In this document: positions 12,881-31,741 of the stretch, one piece after another
Layout: every line of letters begins with the position of its first letter
Numbering within the stretch: the first letter of the stretch is position 1
Assembly: GCA_002751075.1 (NCBI GenBank)
Contig: NAOQ01000161.1
Coordinates: 71,087-114,961, forward strand
Source of the DNA: Ichthyophonus hoferi
Lineage: Eukaryota; Opisthokonta; Ichthyosporea; Ichthyophonida; Ichthyophonidae
Direction of reading: 5' to 3'
DNA: 43,875 bases
Position numbers and translations under genes: made by a program
The notes under the pieces: generated by a model
Database searches by the model: none
What the model saw: only the letters and a program-made list of their open reading frames with translations
Told to the model about the DNA's origin: nothing

Positions 12881-14059
12881 CAACCCTCTCCCCTCTCCTC
12901 TCTCCCCACAGCACCCTGACACTAGGAGCGGTGTTGGTCTTTTTATTTTTCTACATTCGCAACTGTAGCTGAATGGACTAGAGTTTCACTCTTCTGTTCC
13001 ATATTTATTTGCTATATTTAACCTTTGGTTGTTTGGTTTGGAGCACCTCGGTATATACAGAGGTAGGATAATGTACAATAACCCATCCTTGCACTATATA
13101 TATATATATTACCAACACAGCGACACATGCGCACACCTTTCTTCTTATTTATTATTGTTAGTATTATTATTTTAAAGTTTTTAACGTTGCTTTGTGTTTC
13201 TTCCTCTACCTTTTCCTCTCTCTCTTCCTCTCTCTCCTTTCCCCTTCCTTCCCCCTATCCGTATTCTATATTTTGTTATATCTATCTCACCATTCCACTC
13301 TTTTCGCCTTTTACGTTTTGTTCTTCCCTTCTCTCATTATCCTTTGTTGTTTCTCGTTCTATTACTACTCACCATACTGCTATTCCACCCACCCACACCC
13401 TTACAGTCCTATATCACATTTCTCTCTATATATATACATATACTTAAGTGCCTTTTTACTCGAACTACACTAAGCCAATCGTGATGTCTTTTTATTTTTT
13501 ATTTTTCACATTTATGAACGGTATATGTATATTGTGTGATCGATGGTTTACTGTTTTTAGTTATGTGTTGTAAATGATTATATTTTCCCCTATCATTCAT
13601 GCACATACATTTATTCTGTCTTGGTGTGTGTTTGTGTGTACATTCATTCATTTTTCTACTCGATTATACGTTAAAACATTTCTTGACGTGGTATAGATTT
13701 TACTATCTTTCGAAGTTTTATGTACCTATATATTTGATACTACCATCCCTATCACACAGACACATATGCATATAATATACATATATAACTGTATATAACT
13801 ATACACTCTTTACTCTTAACAGATGTATGTCTTGACATACACCTAGATCCTAATTTTTAATTTACCAATTATGGTAGTGATCTCTCTCGCTCCCAATAAC
13901 CTTTCTATATCGTTCAATCTACTACATTCTCCCTCCATAACCTAGGCCTCTCTCCTCTTCCGTCCTTCCCATCTAACCAATCATATACATCCTTTTTATT
14001 ATTTTTCAATCACTTTCTCTCCTCATCCAATCAATACTGACATACGAGGTGGCTGTGGG
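12881..14059. other. pyrimidine-rich upstream region of the zinc-finger gene
   Basis: Long C/T-rich stretches (about 12884-12908, 13195-13265 and 13900-14030), a short TA dinucleotide tract near 13095 and TATATACATA words. The overlapping Ser/Leu/Phe-rich frames on the plus strand come from the pyrimidine bias and are unlikely to be coding. Part of this interval is probably promoter and 5' untranslated sequence for the gene starting at 14164. Confidence 0.4.
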
Positions 14060-14066
14060 TATAAAG
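14060..14066 (+). promoter_or_regulatory. candidate TATA box
   Basis: TATAAAG lies about 100 bases before the ATG at 14164 in a locally less AT-rich stretch, a plausible position for a core promoter with a short 5' leader. In an AT-rich genome such words occur by chance. Confidence 0.35.
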
Positions 14067-14163
14067 AACACAAGGGCCAGTCATATTGGGTCTATCAGGG
14101 ATTCAATTGGACAAGGAGTAGATAGGGTATAATCGGTAACTAGACGGTGGCATCACGCCATTC

Positions 14164-17100
14164 ATGGACTCAATCATTGGTACAGTCTACGGGGCTGATG
14201 CTGTAACAGCCAATTATTTGCTTGCCCCGGCCCAGCCAGCTGCAACTCTCCAATTACCAGGGACCTTATGCCCCTCGGGGTCAGTGGGACCATCCGATAG
14301 GAACATGAATATTAACATGAACATGAGTATAGGTTTGAACGTAAACGGAAGTGGGCCGTTGCCCCAGCAGATAGAATGGAACGATCGTAACACGCATGTG
14401 TGTATGGAGTGTGGGAAGATATTTGCTAATCAAAGCAGTCTTAGCAAGCACATGGCAGTACACTCCGATCTTCGTCCTCACGAATGCCCTGAATGCAATA
14501 AAAGATTTAAACGATACGATCATCTATCAGGTCATATGGCCACGCATAGAGGAGAGAAACCCCATGCTTGTACCACGCCAGCTTGTAATAAACGATACAG
14601 TGACCCTCGATCTCTTAAGTTCGTATATCTTTATTGTCTCACTCTTTCTTTTCTTCCTTTCTTCCATTTGTAGAGAGAGATATGTGTATATGTGGGTATG
14701 GGTTTCTGTATCTGTTGAGGTTTGGTTTTAGATGCTTATACATACATACATAAATGTATGCTCACATACCGACCCTACGTATATGCATTCCTGTTTCTCT
14801 ACAACATCTCTACGACCACATGCACAGTTATTTGTCTCCTTGCAATCACTAATGATACCATTTAGTCAGGCCCACTCTTATGTGTCTGCACTAATTATAT
14901 CTTTCTATGATTGGTCTCCTATGCTAGGATGAAACCCTTGTCTATCTGCCTATTAATGATTAACTGTATGTTTATTTTTATTGTTAATGTTTGGCTAGTC
15001 GTTAGTGCTTTGAAATAGAAAAAGACAGCCAATGGGGTGTTGTAGACATGATCTGTGCAAAGATTGGTGGAGCGATAGTATTATTCTGTGATATAACAGA
15101 TTAGCCTTTTATGGGGTTATGTATATTATGTGGGGCATGGGCATAGGGGGATCATGGTATTGGCTTAGTAGAAATGACCTAGTATGAAAGCCTCTCCCTT
15201 TTAATAGAATCTATTCTTTGATTGGTTATGGGTTAAGTATATTGGTTATGGTTTTAATTTTTAATAATGACTGGTGTATGGCTCATTTATTTAATACTTT
15301 TTTATCATTGGTATATCTTCACTAGCAAACAATTTATTCGTGCTGCTTTTCGATTATTGGCTGGTAGTGATTTCAAGGGTTTACTTTTAGTTTCTATTGC
15401 GGTTTATGTTTTAAAATTTGTCTGATAAGAAGTGTCCCTTGTACCTAATTTAATATCACATATGATGTTTTAAAGGAATTAAGTTATTAATTAGTAGTGG
15501 GTATCATGGGCGTGTATACAATTGAAAGAAAAAGATGGGCAGGCGTAAAAAGGGGTGCGTCTGCCTTCCAACCGGATAGAGGTATGTGTCCCTGATATGG
15601 GAGGGGGATATATATATATTGAGGTAACTGTTAGGTAATGTAATAGGAAAATATTTTGCAGCCGTTTAATTAACTCCTTATCCCGCAACGTTTTCCAACA
15701 CAGACGTCATATGGAGAAACAGCACCCGGAGGAACTCGTTGCATCAGATGGTAAGAAGCGAACGAGACGTGAGAGTAGTGGATGTAAGTGATGTTTTGAT
15801 GTATGTGTATATGTATGTTTGTCCCTACTGGGGTTATAGTGGGTATTGTATTGACGTACATTTATGATTATTGCTATGATTGCAAATAATATGCGTTTGA
15901 AAGGCTGTTGTGTTAGATCTGATATGCCTTACAGTGCAGTATAGTATTGTTTTTTCTTATAGTGCATGGAATTAAATTTCCTTTCTTTTCTTTTTCTTTT
16001 TTCTATTATAGAGCTCATACATACTATCGTACTATCATGCATACATAAATAAATGCGCATTCATCAAGTTTTCCAGCCCGTATTACTTGCAAACCTCTTT
16101 CCTCATACCCGTTAATCACATGTAGACATATTCGTGCCATCTTTTCTCTTTTTGCGCAGACATTCCCATCATTACCTCTATATTTCTTTTCCTCTATCTG
16201 GTACGATGTGCTATAGCAACTTTAATAACAGCATCAATAGTACCAGCAATAAGATAAACCCTATTAATGACAGTGACAATAGTAACATATATATATCACG
16301 CACTATACCCTGAGTAGCCCAGACTGGACCTTTGCCCGGGTGTAATGATACAAGTCGAGTTCGCTCCAGCAGTATGGGCTGTGACATGCCTGACCCCTCA
16401 TTACTTGCACACCCTACCAAAGGGTCTGAAGTGTATGGCGGCCCTGCCCAGGGGCCGGGCCCTGGGACCCATGGGGGCCTTGGAGCAACCATGCCAGATA
16501 TTACGCCAGACATTATGAAAGAGAGTGGGGGACAGGTGAAAGCGGGTAGTTTTAGTCCTAGTACTACATTGGCTGATATTGAAATGAGCCTACAGAACCC
16601 GCACCCCAATCCAGTGGAAGACCGTCATGCTATGCAGCAAGCCATGGACCTGGTGCTGGCTGTCAATACTCAGTATGGCACTACCTCCTCCCCACCCCCC
16701 TCCCTTCAGCCTCAGTTGACCCCAGTGCCACCTCAAAGTTCTTTACAAAGGCAGACTTCTATTCCGAAAATAGAGCCTCAGCTTGCAGTGCCACAGACCT
16801 TTGCCTCCCAACCCCCGACACCCATTACCAATATACAAAACCAGATAGCAGCAGCAGCAGCAGCCCAAGTACAGTTTTCAGAACAGCCCACAAACATGCT
16901 CTCCCAGCTCCAGCCTCAAAAGTCTGCAACGCCACCGTTTTCAGGTACACTGTCTAATACTGCCCCCTCAAATTTCAATAGGCAGGATAGCTACTTTACC
17001 ACACAGCAACCACACAGCACATTGGCTTCCGAATTTGCCAATGCATTCGGTGGTACCGGTTCTAACCCTTTAACTGCAGACTATACAAGTACGTTTTCAG

Positions 17101-18425
17101 CCCAAACACCCCAACAGACACATGGGTCAGGTCCCTTTCAGCAGACCTGCTCAACCAATCTGACCCCAGGTTCTGCTAACTTCTCACCACAACTCCAAAC
17201 CCAGGCCACTCAAATACAGCAAGTACAGACAGCCCTGGCCTCACAAGCTCAACAGGCACCTATTCTGCAGGGAACGGCACCATTTGGGATGGTGATGGAT
17301 GGAATTCATTCATCCAGTTTGGATTTTCACCCTGCCCTCCAGCCCCGAAGGATGCCGGTCACTATACCGCTACCTAGATCTGCAGGCCCCAATACCCCTA
17401 CCACCCAGCAGTCATTCTTCCGGAGTTACAGTTCCTCTGATCATTTAGCAATGATGGGTCCGGCTGCCACCCCCCGGAGCCAGATGGGTACACTGGGCCA
17501 GGCCCAACCTGGACCCTCCCAGAGTGGGGCAATGGTACAAAACGGGGCAATGGTACCGAGCGGGGCATTGGGGCAGAATGGGGCATTGAATCAGGCTGTG
17601 CAGACCAGTCCCATTAGTCAGGTTAAGAATCTCTCCTCTGGGCTGACTCCCAGCTTGACCCCTATTTTGACTCCACTTCCCCAGGTCCCCCAACATATTT
17701 CCCAGCAGAGCCAACTCACTGTGGCCCAGGTGACCCAAATAGCCCAGGACAATCAACTTAGTCAGGCTCAGGCCAGTCAGATTGCTCAACAGGTAAACCA
17801 GATGCATCAGGCCAATCAATTGGCCCAAGCTAACCAATTAGCTCAGGTTAATCAACTAGTCCAGCAGGTCAATCAGATGGCTCAGGTTAATCAGATTTCG
17901 GTGTCCCAGCAGGCCAATCAGATCGTCCAGGATTATCAAATGGCCCAGCAGCAAGACTACCGTATGGCCGACTCCCAACAGCTTACCCAACAGGTTAACC
18001 ATATAACACCAGCTAATCAAATCCCTCAGCTTAGCCAGGCTACTATTGACCAGCTCCGACAGCAGGTTACTATGTCACCTATTGGAACAATGCCCCAGAT
18101 GGGTACCACCATAGGCCAGATGGGCCAAGTAGGACAAGACTTGGGACTGACAACAGCACTCCCTATAGGACTGAACGTTGGGACTGTTAACCAGTACTTG
18201 ACTATGACACACCCCCTGCAACAGCCCATGACCCCTATAGACCCTACCCATGCCATCAACATGCACATGCATGCCCAGCTCTCTCACCAAACACAGCAGG
18301 CGGCTGCTCAGGTGCAAGGGATGGGATCATCGCAGGAGACACCTTTGGTGGGCCGAACTAAGTCCCAGCCATTGCCGCCCACACAATCATTTTCACTAAT
18401 GGAGCCTAAAAGGGAACCGTTTTAG
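14164..18425 (+). CDS. C2H2 zinc-finger transcription factor with long Gln-rich C-terminal region
   Basis: A three-exon model gives about 881 residues: 14164-14618, 15704-15783 and 16315-18425, with phases that fit. The start is the first ATG of the long frame. Exon 1 has a Met/Asn-rich stretch (residues about 48-62), then fingers with C80, C83, H96, H100; C108, C111, H124, H128; and C136, C141. The third finger is completed by H154 and H159 from exon 2 (RHMEKQH). Finger 3 (CNKRYSDPRSLK) resembles the Gli/Glis/Zic style, but only three fingers are seen, so I assign no symbol. After a basic KKRTRRES segment, exon 3 is Gln/Pro/Ser/Thr-rich, with an (A/V)NQ(L/M/I)AQ repeat array near its middle to end and a C-terminal EPKREPF. 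This looks like a DNA-binding nuclear regulator with a disordered Gln-rich activation region. Uncertainties: the exon 1 donor is AA|GTTCGT; exon 2 has two in-phase donors (after 15750 or 15783); the exon 3 acceptor (TGAG|TA) has a poor pyrimidine tract. Confidence 0.8.
17720..18060 (+). repeat. coding Asn/Gln repeat array inside the zinc-finger gene
   Basis: Within exon 3, about 110 codons are built from degenerate six-residue units of the form (A/V)NQ(L/M/I)(A/V)Q, for example QANQLAQANQLAQVNQL. At the DNA level the units read CAGGYYAAYCARNTGGCYCA, so they also contain repeated CCAATCA or TTGGCC words. The array is typical of Gln/Asn-rich low-complexity activation or prion-like domains. Confidence 0.75.
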
Positions 18426-19629
18426 TTGCTGGCTCTACAGTAATCCTGTCCGGGCAATATGTAGGGAATAGTCTTTGCACCTACCCTGGTCCACGAATGT
18501 TGTCTACACCTTTATAATTAGCGTTGTATTTTTTATATGTATATCTTAGTATGTTTCTCTTTGCATTTCTCTCTCTTGTTATAGTTACAGTTATGCTTAT
18601 ACGCTCTTGTAAATGCTAATGCCTTCGTGCTTATGCTGGTTTGGATTTACTACCCCTTCAGTTTTCTTAATGCAGTTTGTTTTTTTTTCTTTCTTGTAAA
18701 TTTACACTACACTGGCTTCTTATTATTCCTACTTGATGCCAAACAAATTCCTGCGATGGATGGCATCGTTTTATGTTGAGACATGCACTTCCATTGTAAT
18801 ACAATACGCATATATGTTCATTACTCGATTGTCGAGTCCTATACTCGCACATTTAACTGAAGCACCAGACAATTGTATATATAACAGTTAGTGAGATCAT
18901 GTAATTGGTCTCTATTTTTATTTAGAAAGGCAATGGGACCTTTCCCAATATCATGTAAAAAATAAGAATATCATCATGTTGTTTTTGTGGATGTATTCTA
19001 CCGTTTGTAATAGTTTCCTATTACACGATTTTTAGTTTTTGCTGCGCTGTAGGCGTTTCTGCTTTCAACTGCCAATGTGCATATTTAGACACATCATATA
19101 ACTTGCGTTTTGTTTAGGTTTAATATGGTCTAAGTGCTCGGGTTTCTCAACCAAGGCGATGCCTTTTTGATATTATTATAAATTAGAAAACAATTTGGCC
19201 GTAGATTGATGGTATTGGCAACCATCTAAGAAGGTCGTTGATGATCATGCTGACATGTACGCAATGGCATCCTTCAATTTTAATTACACCTCTGAGTGTG
19301 CTAGATTTAGCCCAGAGGCTTGGATTAAGATAAAAAGGCAATACATTTTTCTTAAAAAGCAGTTGCAGTAGTAGAGGTTAGGACTCCAGCGCCCTTCAAA
19401 TATGACCTTGGCATACCAGGAAATAAGCCATTCCTCCTACGTGGGCTCCTTGGTTTTGCTATAATGATGCTGTGGGATTAGGGTTGAGTGATAGTGGCGT
19501 AAACAATAAAACATCAATTGCTAGTTTAATTATTCATATTTATTCGGACAATCAGGTAGGGTACTCTGCCTCTAGTTATATATGTAACTAATATCTATTC
19601 TGAGGTTCATAACTACCTGTACTGTTATG
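18426..19629. other. 3' flank of the zinc-finger gene
   Basis: No coding frame. A plus-strand AATAAA at about 19508 is a possible polyadenylation signal, implying a 3' untranslated region of about 1.1 kb; an AATAAG near 18960 is a weaker alternative. Confidence 0.35.
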
Positions 19630-19938
19630 CTATTGGCTAAAACAGGAGTATTTAAGTAATTTAGGTATTTCTCTATATAGCTATAAACATTTATGATTAT
19701 TAGCAGTAAGTATTACATACGTAGCCTGGGAAAATAGTTATTGTAATCTGTTGCTGCTAAACGGCGATCTAAGGTAGTAATCCTGCAACTATATAATAAG
19801 TCATTTCAAATGTTTAATAATAAAAATGTCTTAGCATGTCTGTCTTCCGTGTATGCAAAGGGATACGGTAAGATGCCCCTTAATTTGTCATTCTCTCTCC
19901 TTCTAAACCAATATAGGTCACAGGAGCGCCCCTGTCTC
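19630..19938 (+). repeat. dispersed repeat family 1, copy B
   Basis: Second copy of the element at 9480-9893, same orientation, about 10 kb away and on the other side of the zinc-finger gene. It is shorter by several internal gaps, but the landmark words occur in the same order. Similarity fades after the GGTCACAGGAGCGCCCCTG block. Confidence 0.7.
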
Positions 19939-21814
19939 TACCCGTGTGCTGAATCAGTTAGGGCAACTTCTTAAGACATTCTTTGAAATTGGCCTAAAGC
20001 AATACAGGAAATGACACCAAGGCAGTGTAAGGAGGGAGCTATCCTACATTGTTTTGGTTAAGATTGACCCGATTGTTACAATTTCTTAATATTAGGTGAG
20101 TGAATACATTCACTCACACCTAAATGACTGATTCGAATTCACAACGCAGGCTGCATTTTCTGATAATGCTGTCAGGATGCTTACACCTAGTCATAGCCAA
20201 TCTCAATAATAGAAGTTGTTCCAACAAAAAATTTAACATTACGTAAGAAATTGTTATTTTGAATGATAATTATGTTCTATAACACAGTTGATTGGAGTTA
20301 AGATTTTACAAACAACCAATCCAAAGAAACTATTAATCAATCATTAATCTTTCCTCTAATTGAACAATTCACCATTGTGCGATGATTAGGATACTAAGAT
20401 GAAAATAACTAGATAAAGGATATTAAAGAAAGGGGCAATTATTCTATATCAATGGTCCAGTTACTATGAATCTATTGGTTTCCGTAAATAAACGTCTTAT
20501 TTAATCTAGCAATTAATATGAACAGTTTTTAAAGAATTCAGTATCTTAATTATATTTGGATATTTTTTACGTCATCTATCGTGTAATAGCTGTTTTAATT
20601 AGCTCCATCTATCCAATCAGAGGGAGTAATAATTCTAATTACTCTCAACAAGCAATCTTGAATTTAGAAGAGAAATAAAGACCCTTGCCTGGCGTCCTGC
20701 GTCAATAGGTCTATTTGTACTTTATTTACGTACACAGAGCAAACACCTAAGCCACTAAAGTTAGGTCGAAGGCCCACGATCAAACCAGTACAATCAAGAT
20801 TCCATAGGGAGCCTAGTAATTATGCTGTCTTCCCTATAGGACAAACCTAATACATGACATCTCATGAACCATTCCCTCATCAGTGAAGGTTTTCGTTAGC
20901 ACTTCTCTGATTGTGATTGATTGCTGTTTAATTACCATCAACTTATTGATTCATGGTGATTGATTCTAGTAGTTATTGATTACAAGAGTTGTAAGGTCTA
21001 GAATCAACCTCTTGTGATTTGAATGATAATGGCAAGATTAATATATTGGTCAAGGTCATAGTTGATCAAATACAATTTGGATCCAAGAGTTGATATAATT
21101 TGAGCAATGATTAATCTATGATCCTTGCATCCAATTACATCATACATCTATATACTATCGTAATGCTTTAGCTTACAATAGACTAAAATAAGTAAATAAA
21201 ACTTGTTAATTTCAAATTACAATAGTAATCAGACAATGAGAAATCCGAAAAAAAAAATTATAATAACCAATAAGTTATGAGCTAATAAGGCACATTGGGT
21301 GTGTGCAGTTAACAAAAATGCAAGGAGAAACCTTCTTGATAAAGAGACGGTTAATACCAATCGACCAAATATGGGAGATAAATACAATCATAATCAAAGC
21401 ACAGTGGCCATTTCACATCGACTAGGTGTGAAAATATATTCAAATAGCAAACGTTCTTAATACCAATAAACGGGATAATTAGAAAATAAGCATTTAGCAT
21501 GGTTGGGCCGGCCGCCAGTGCACTAGATATGCTCAGCGGTCTTACATAGCCATACAACGTTACAGCTTGATCAACAAGGGCTTCTATGTTCCTACTGCAT
21601 CCTAATCAGCCTACCTGATAGGTTGAAAGCTGATCAGTCATTATGGTATCATGATGTCCAGCCAGTCGCGTAGTAAATGATTGGTGGCCATAATAATTAC
21701 CGAGACAGGAATCACGAAGCTAATAAGTGCTGCGGAGGGCCTAGCTAATTTAAATCAACTAGCCAATGATTAAGCCTATTTAAAGGTTAACCAGAGATGC
21801 CCTCAACAGGAACT
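19939..21814. other. interval between convergent genes; includes 3' UTR of the reductase
   Basis: No coding frame recognised. The right-hand part (about 21480-21814, minus strand) must include the 3' untranslated region of the thioredoxin reductase gene. There, ATCAGC and GCTGAT (about 21607-21636 on the plus strand) can pair as a short hairpin next to a minus-strand ATGA, but I could not fold this into a convincing SECIS core. A TTTATT near 20721 (AATAAA on the minus strand) is a possible distal polyadenylation signal. Confidence 0.35.
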
Positions 21815-30157
<8,343 letters not shown>

Positions 30158-30232
30158 TTAATATATTCCCTGTCTTTATTGTGAAAAGATATTTAAAATT
30201 TTATCATTTGTTTTGTTGCAAGGGAAAGGGAC

Positions 30233-30304
30233 CTCTGGGTTATTGTGAGTGAAGTTGTTGAGGTTGAGGAAAACAGCAATGTTGGGTAGTAAAGATTGTA
30301 TTTG
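30233..30304 (-). other. weak candidate upstream exon of the reductase
   Basis: On the minus strand a TTTTTAG acceptor precedes an open segment reading IQSLLPNIAVFLNLNNFTHN, which ends before a poor GTCCCT donor. The phase does not match the next exon (30013-30141) in this frame, so it is offered only as a place to look for the missing 5' exon. Confidence 0.15.
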
Positions 30305-31236
30305 CTAAAAACAAATAAAAAAATAAAAGGGGGTAAGGCATGTATACTTTGCTTGGAACCGAATCATTACTAAGAGAAATATGAAAACTAATATTTTAGT
30401 CAGGTACACTACGGCCTAGATAAAATATAAAGCAATTTCTAGTTCTCAATTTCTGTATGTTGTTGAAAGTAATAGAAAAAATATATATAAATACTCATCC
30501 TTAAAACAGAACACCCACAAGCCTTATAATAATAATAAAATAGGCTCATAAAATAGTATGTAAATACCTAAGGGAGATAAAGAACCCATTGTAAGCACTA
30601 AAACCAGTCCAGTCAAGTCTAAATCTGTACAATCATGAGACTTAGTTTTAACTGCATTCCAGTTGTACAACAATTTCATACTTGACTGTTAATTAGATGT
30701 TAATCTAATTAGAAATTTTAACTATTGATTGGCTAGAAATACTTAATTTATAAATGTCTCATTAATCTATTCATTGGAATTTATTAATTAATTACTATAA
30801 GATAATACCATTGGACCAAATTTAGATTCCAATAAATCTCTGGGATCACATGCTATTCTCATTTTCAAGTCAAACAAAGCATTTAAAATGACAATTCCCA
30901 CGATATAACATTAAAGATCTAGCCCTGGTGGAAATAGACAAATGATGTTGCTTTAAATTCAAAATGTGTGTTTGTAGATCATGTAATATTATGTTAAATA
31001 TTAGAAATAATAATAAAAATACTAGTAATAATTAAAACAGATTCCTTGAATTTCTTGGAATGCTCTAGAATTCTGCGTGTTGGTCTTTGTAAGGTATAAT
31101 ATTATATATAATATATAATGCAAGTTAAGTTGTTGCCGGAGTCAGTTAGAATTTACTTCATTTTACAATTAGAAATATATGAATTTAAGATAATTATGCT
31201 TGATTATATTTCATATTTGTGATAAAAATTGTTTTA

Positions 31237-31446
31237 ATCGCGATTGCAATACAATCACAATCACAATTTAATCTGCAGTTATAATGATATGAACCGTGAT
31301 TCCAATCAAATATAATCGCAATTTAATCTGCGATTAGAATAATATTGTTCTTGATCACAATCACAATAGCAGCTTAATCCACAAGTATATTAATCTTACT
31401 TGTGATCCCAATCACAATCAAATCACAATTTAATCTGCGATTGTAG
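31237..31446. repeat. degenerate tandem repeat with palindromic core
   Basis: Units of AATCRCAATTTAATCTGCGATT occur near 31259, 31314 and 31421, linked by shorter AATCACAATC and GTGATYCCAATCA pieces. The core is nearly self-complementary (AATCGCA..TGCGATT), so each unit can form a hairpin or a two-sided binding site. Confidence 0.75.
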
Positions 31447-31741
31447 ATTGACATTTAAATAATAACAATGCTGAGCCATAAACATGATTATTAGAATTAT
31501 CACATTATTACTCTATGTTTGCATAAAATATTTTTATATAGCTATTATTATTCCTATAACATAATAATATTATTCCCATATATTTTCCAACTTATCTCTT
31601 ACCAGGTCTACGACCTCTCACCCTCTTACTAAATGTAACTAACGTATTTCTCACTCATGTTTTTACGAACACACACTCAACCACATTTTTAAGTTTACAC
31701 GCGTTAGTTGTGGGCTTTCTTCATACACTTTCTCACTATAG

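Noticed and set aside
13127-13484. Three overlapping plus-strand frames rich in Ser, Leu, Phe and Pro
   Set aside because: All three frames are open because of C/T-rich sequence; no codon or domain evidence for a protein.
14396-14731. Plus-strand frame overlapping zinc-finger exon 1
   Set aside because: It overlaps the coding fingers in a different frame and runs into the intron; no independent support.
14164-15783. Assignment of the zinc-finger gene to Gli, Glis or Zic
   Set aside because: Only three fingers are visible and only the third resembles that group; those families have five.
16211-16609. Minus-strand frame of 132 codons opposite the zinc-finger gene's last exon
   Set aside because: It is the shadow of the Gln-rich exon on the plus strand, as are the other minus-strand frames between 17398 and 18317.
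21600-21650. Hairpin ATCAGC/GCTGAT in the reductase 3' region as the SECIS
   Set aside because: A stem exists, but the AUGA and GA quartet spacing and helix pairing do not fit the SECIS consensus, so I did not annotate it as one.
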